From the NCBI GenBank assembly GCA_949935795.1, contig CATLFX010000012.1:1-59259 (forward strand): a stretch of DNA of 59,259 nt. Direction: 5' to 3'. A model generated the notes under the pieces. It saw only the letters and a list, made by a program, of their open reading frames with translations, did no database searches and was not told the DNA's origin. Of the stretch, positions 59,150-59,259 are shown one piece after another. The DNA is from an uncultured Oscillospiraceae bacterium (lineage in GTDB: Bacteria > Bacillota > Clostridia > Oscillospirales > Oscillospiraceae). The translations under genes and the position numbers were made by a program. Positions within the stretch are counted from its first letter, which is position 1. Each line of letters opens with the position of its first letter.

Positions 59150-59259
59150 GGCGTCCTGCGATAACTGGAACTTCAACACCAGCAACCCGGTGGTGTACGC
59201 CGGCGGTAACTACAACCAGAACGGCAACCACGGGCTGTTCTACGTGAACTACACCAGCG
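59150..59259 (+). repeat. Template repeat (TR) of a putative DGR, cut by the window end
   Basis: A non-genic near-copy of the fibre's 3' segment. If read in the VR frame it would give DNWNFNTSNPVVYAGGNYN, rich in AAC codons, the typical TR composition because adenines are mutagenised during reverse transcription. Homology starts abruptly at GGCGTCCTGCGAT, and no upstream part of the fibre gene is repeated. The TR continues past 59259. A reverse transcriptase gene is expected just downstream on the + strand. Confidence 0.8.

Overview
The window looks like a GC-rich chromosome segment from an anaerobic spore-former-type Firmicute (Clostridia, probably Oscillospirales near Flavonifractor, Lawsonibacter or Oscillibacter) carrying most of a prophage with a contractile tail. 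The taxon is inferred from gene content (SpoIID-type protein, archaeal/fungal-type Asd, TldD/TldE pair), strong AGGAGG ribosome binding sites and a recurrent TTCCTTTTTC/GAAAAAGGAA intergenic hairpin. It was not established by any search.

Host part (1-15000). A partial small ORF that resembles mobile-element cargo, a tRNA-Leu(CAA) and a cutC-AAA+ ATPase operon lie on the left. A two-domain transglutaminase-like/redoxin protein, TldD and TldE follow on the + strand. A lysine/diaminopimelate block on the - strand (asd, dapA, dapB, a cytidine-deaminase-like gene and a 4-OT tautomerase) comes next, then a secreted SpoIID-like protein overlapping queA.

Prophage (about 15071 to beyond 59259). A serine recombinase abuts queA. 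A CI-like repressor and two consensus divergent promoters form the lysogeny switch. Rightward early genes encode HTH regulators, a membrane-anchored lytic transglycosylase, a PD-(D/E)XK exonuclease, RecT/Bet, a replication initiator, a DnaC-like loader, NinB-like, HNH-like, RusA and SSB proteins, then MazG-like, MazF-like and late-regulator proteins. Two arrays of 11-bp iterons before and inside the initiator gene look like a lambda-O-style origin.

Between the early and late regions is an accessory island. It holds an opposite-strand DUF4268 nuclease-like gene and a five-gene cassette: ParB-like, a DpdA/TGT-like DNA transglycosylase, a second ParB-like, QueC and a YhhQ-type queuosine-precursor transporter. 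This reads as a 7-deazaguanine DNA-modification system.

The late region runs terminase, portal-MuF, prohead protease, HK97 capsid, neck, sheath, tube, chaperone, tape measure, baseplate hub, spike, PAAR tip, gp25-like, J, tail protein I and fibre. The last fibre ends in a lectin-like domain whose C-terminal segment (58809-58918) is repeated 341 bp downstream (59150-59259), outside any gene, in an asparagine-codon-rich form. Differences are concentrated at adenines of the downstream copy, and a perfect 11-bp hairpin follows the first copy. This is the signature of a diversity-generating retroelement (variable repeat, IMH-like hairpin, template repeat). The window stops inside the template repeat, so the expected reverse transcriptase, holin/endolysin and right attachment site are not visible.
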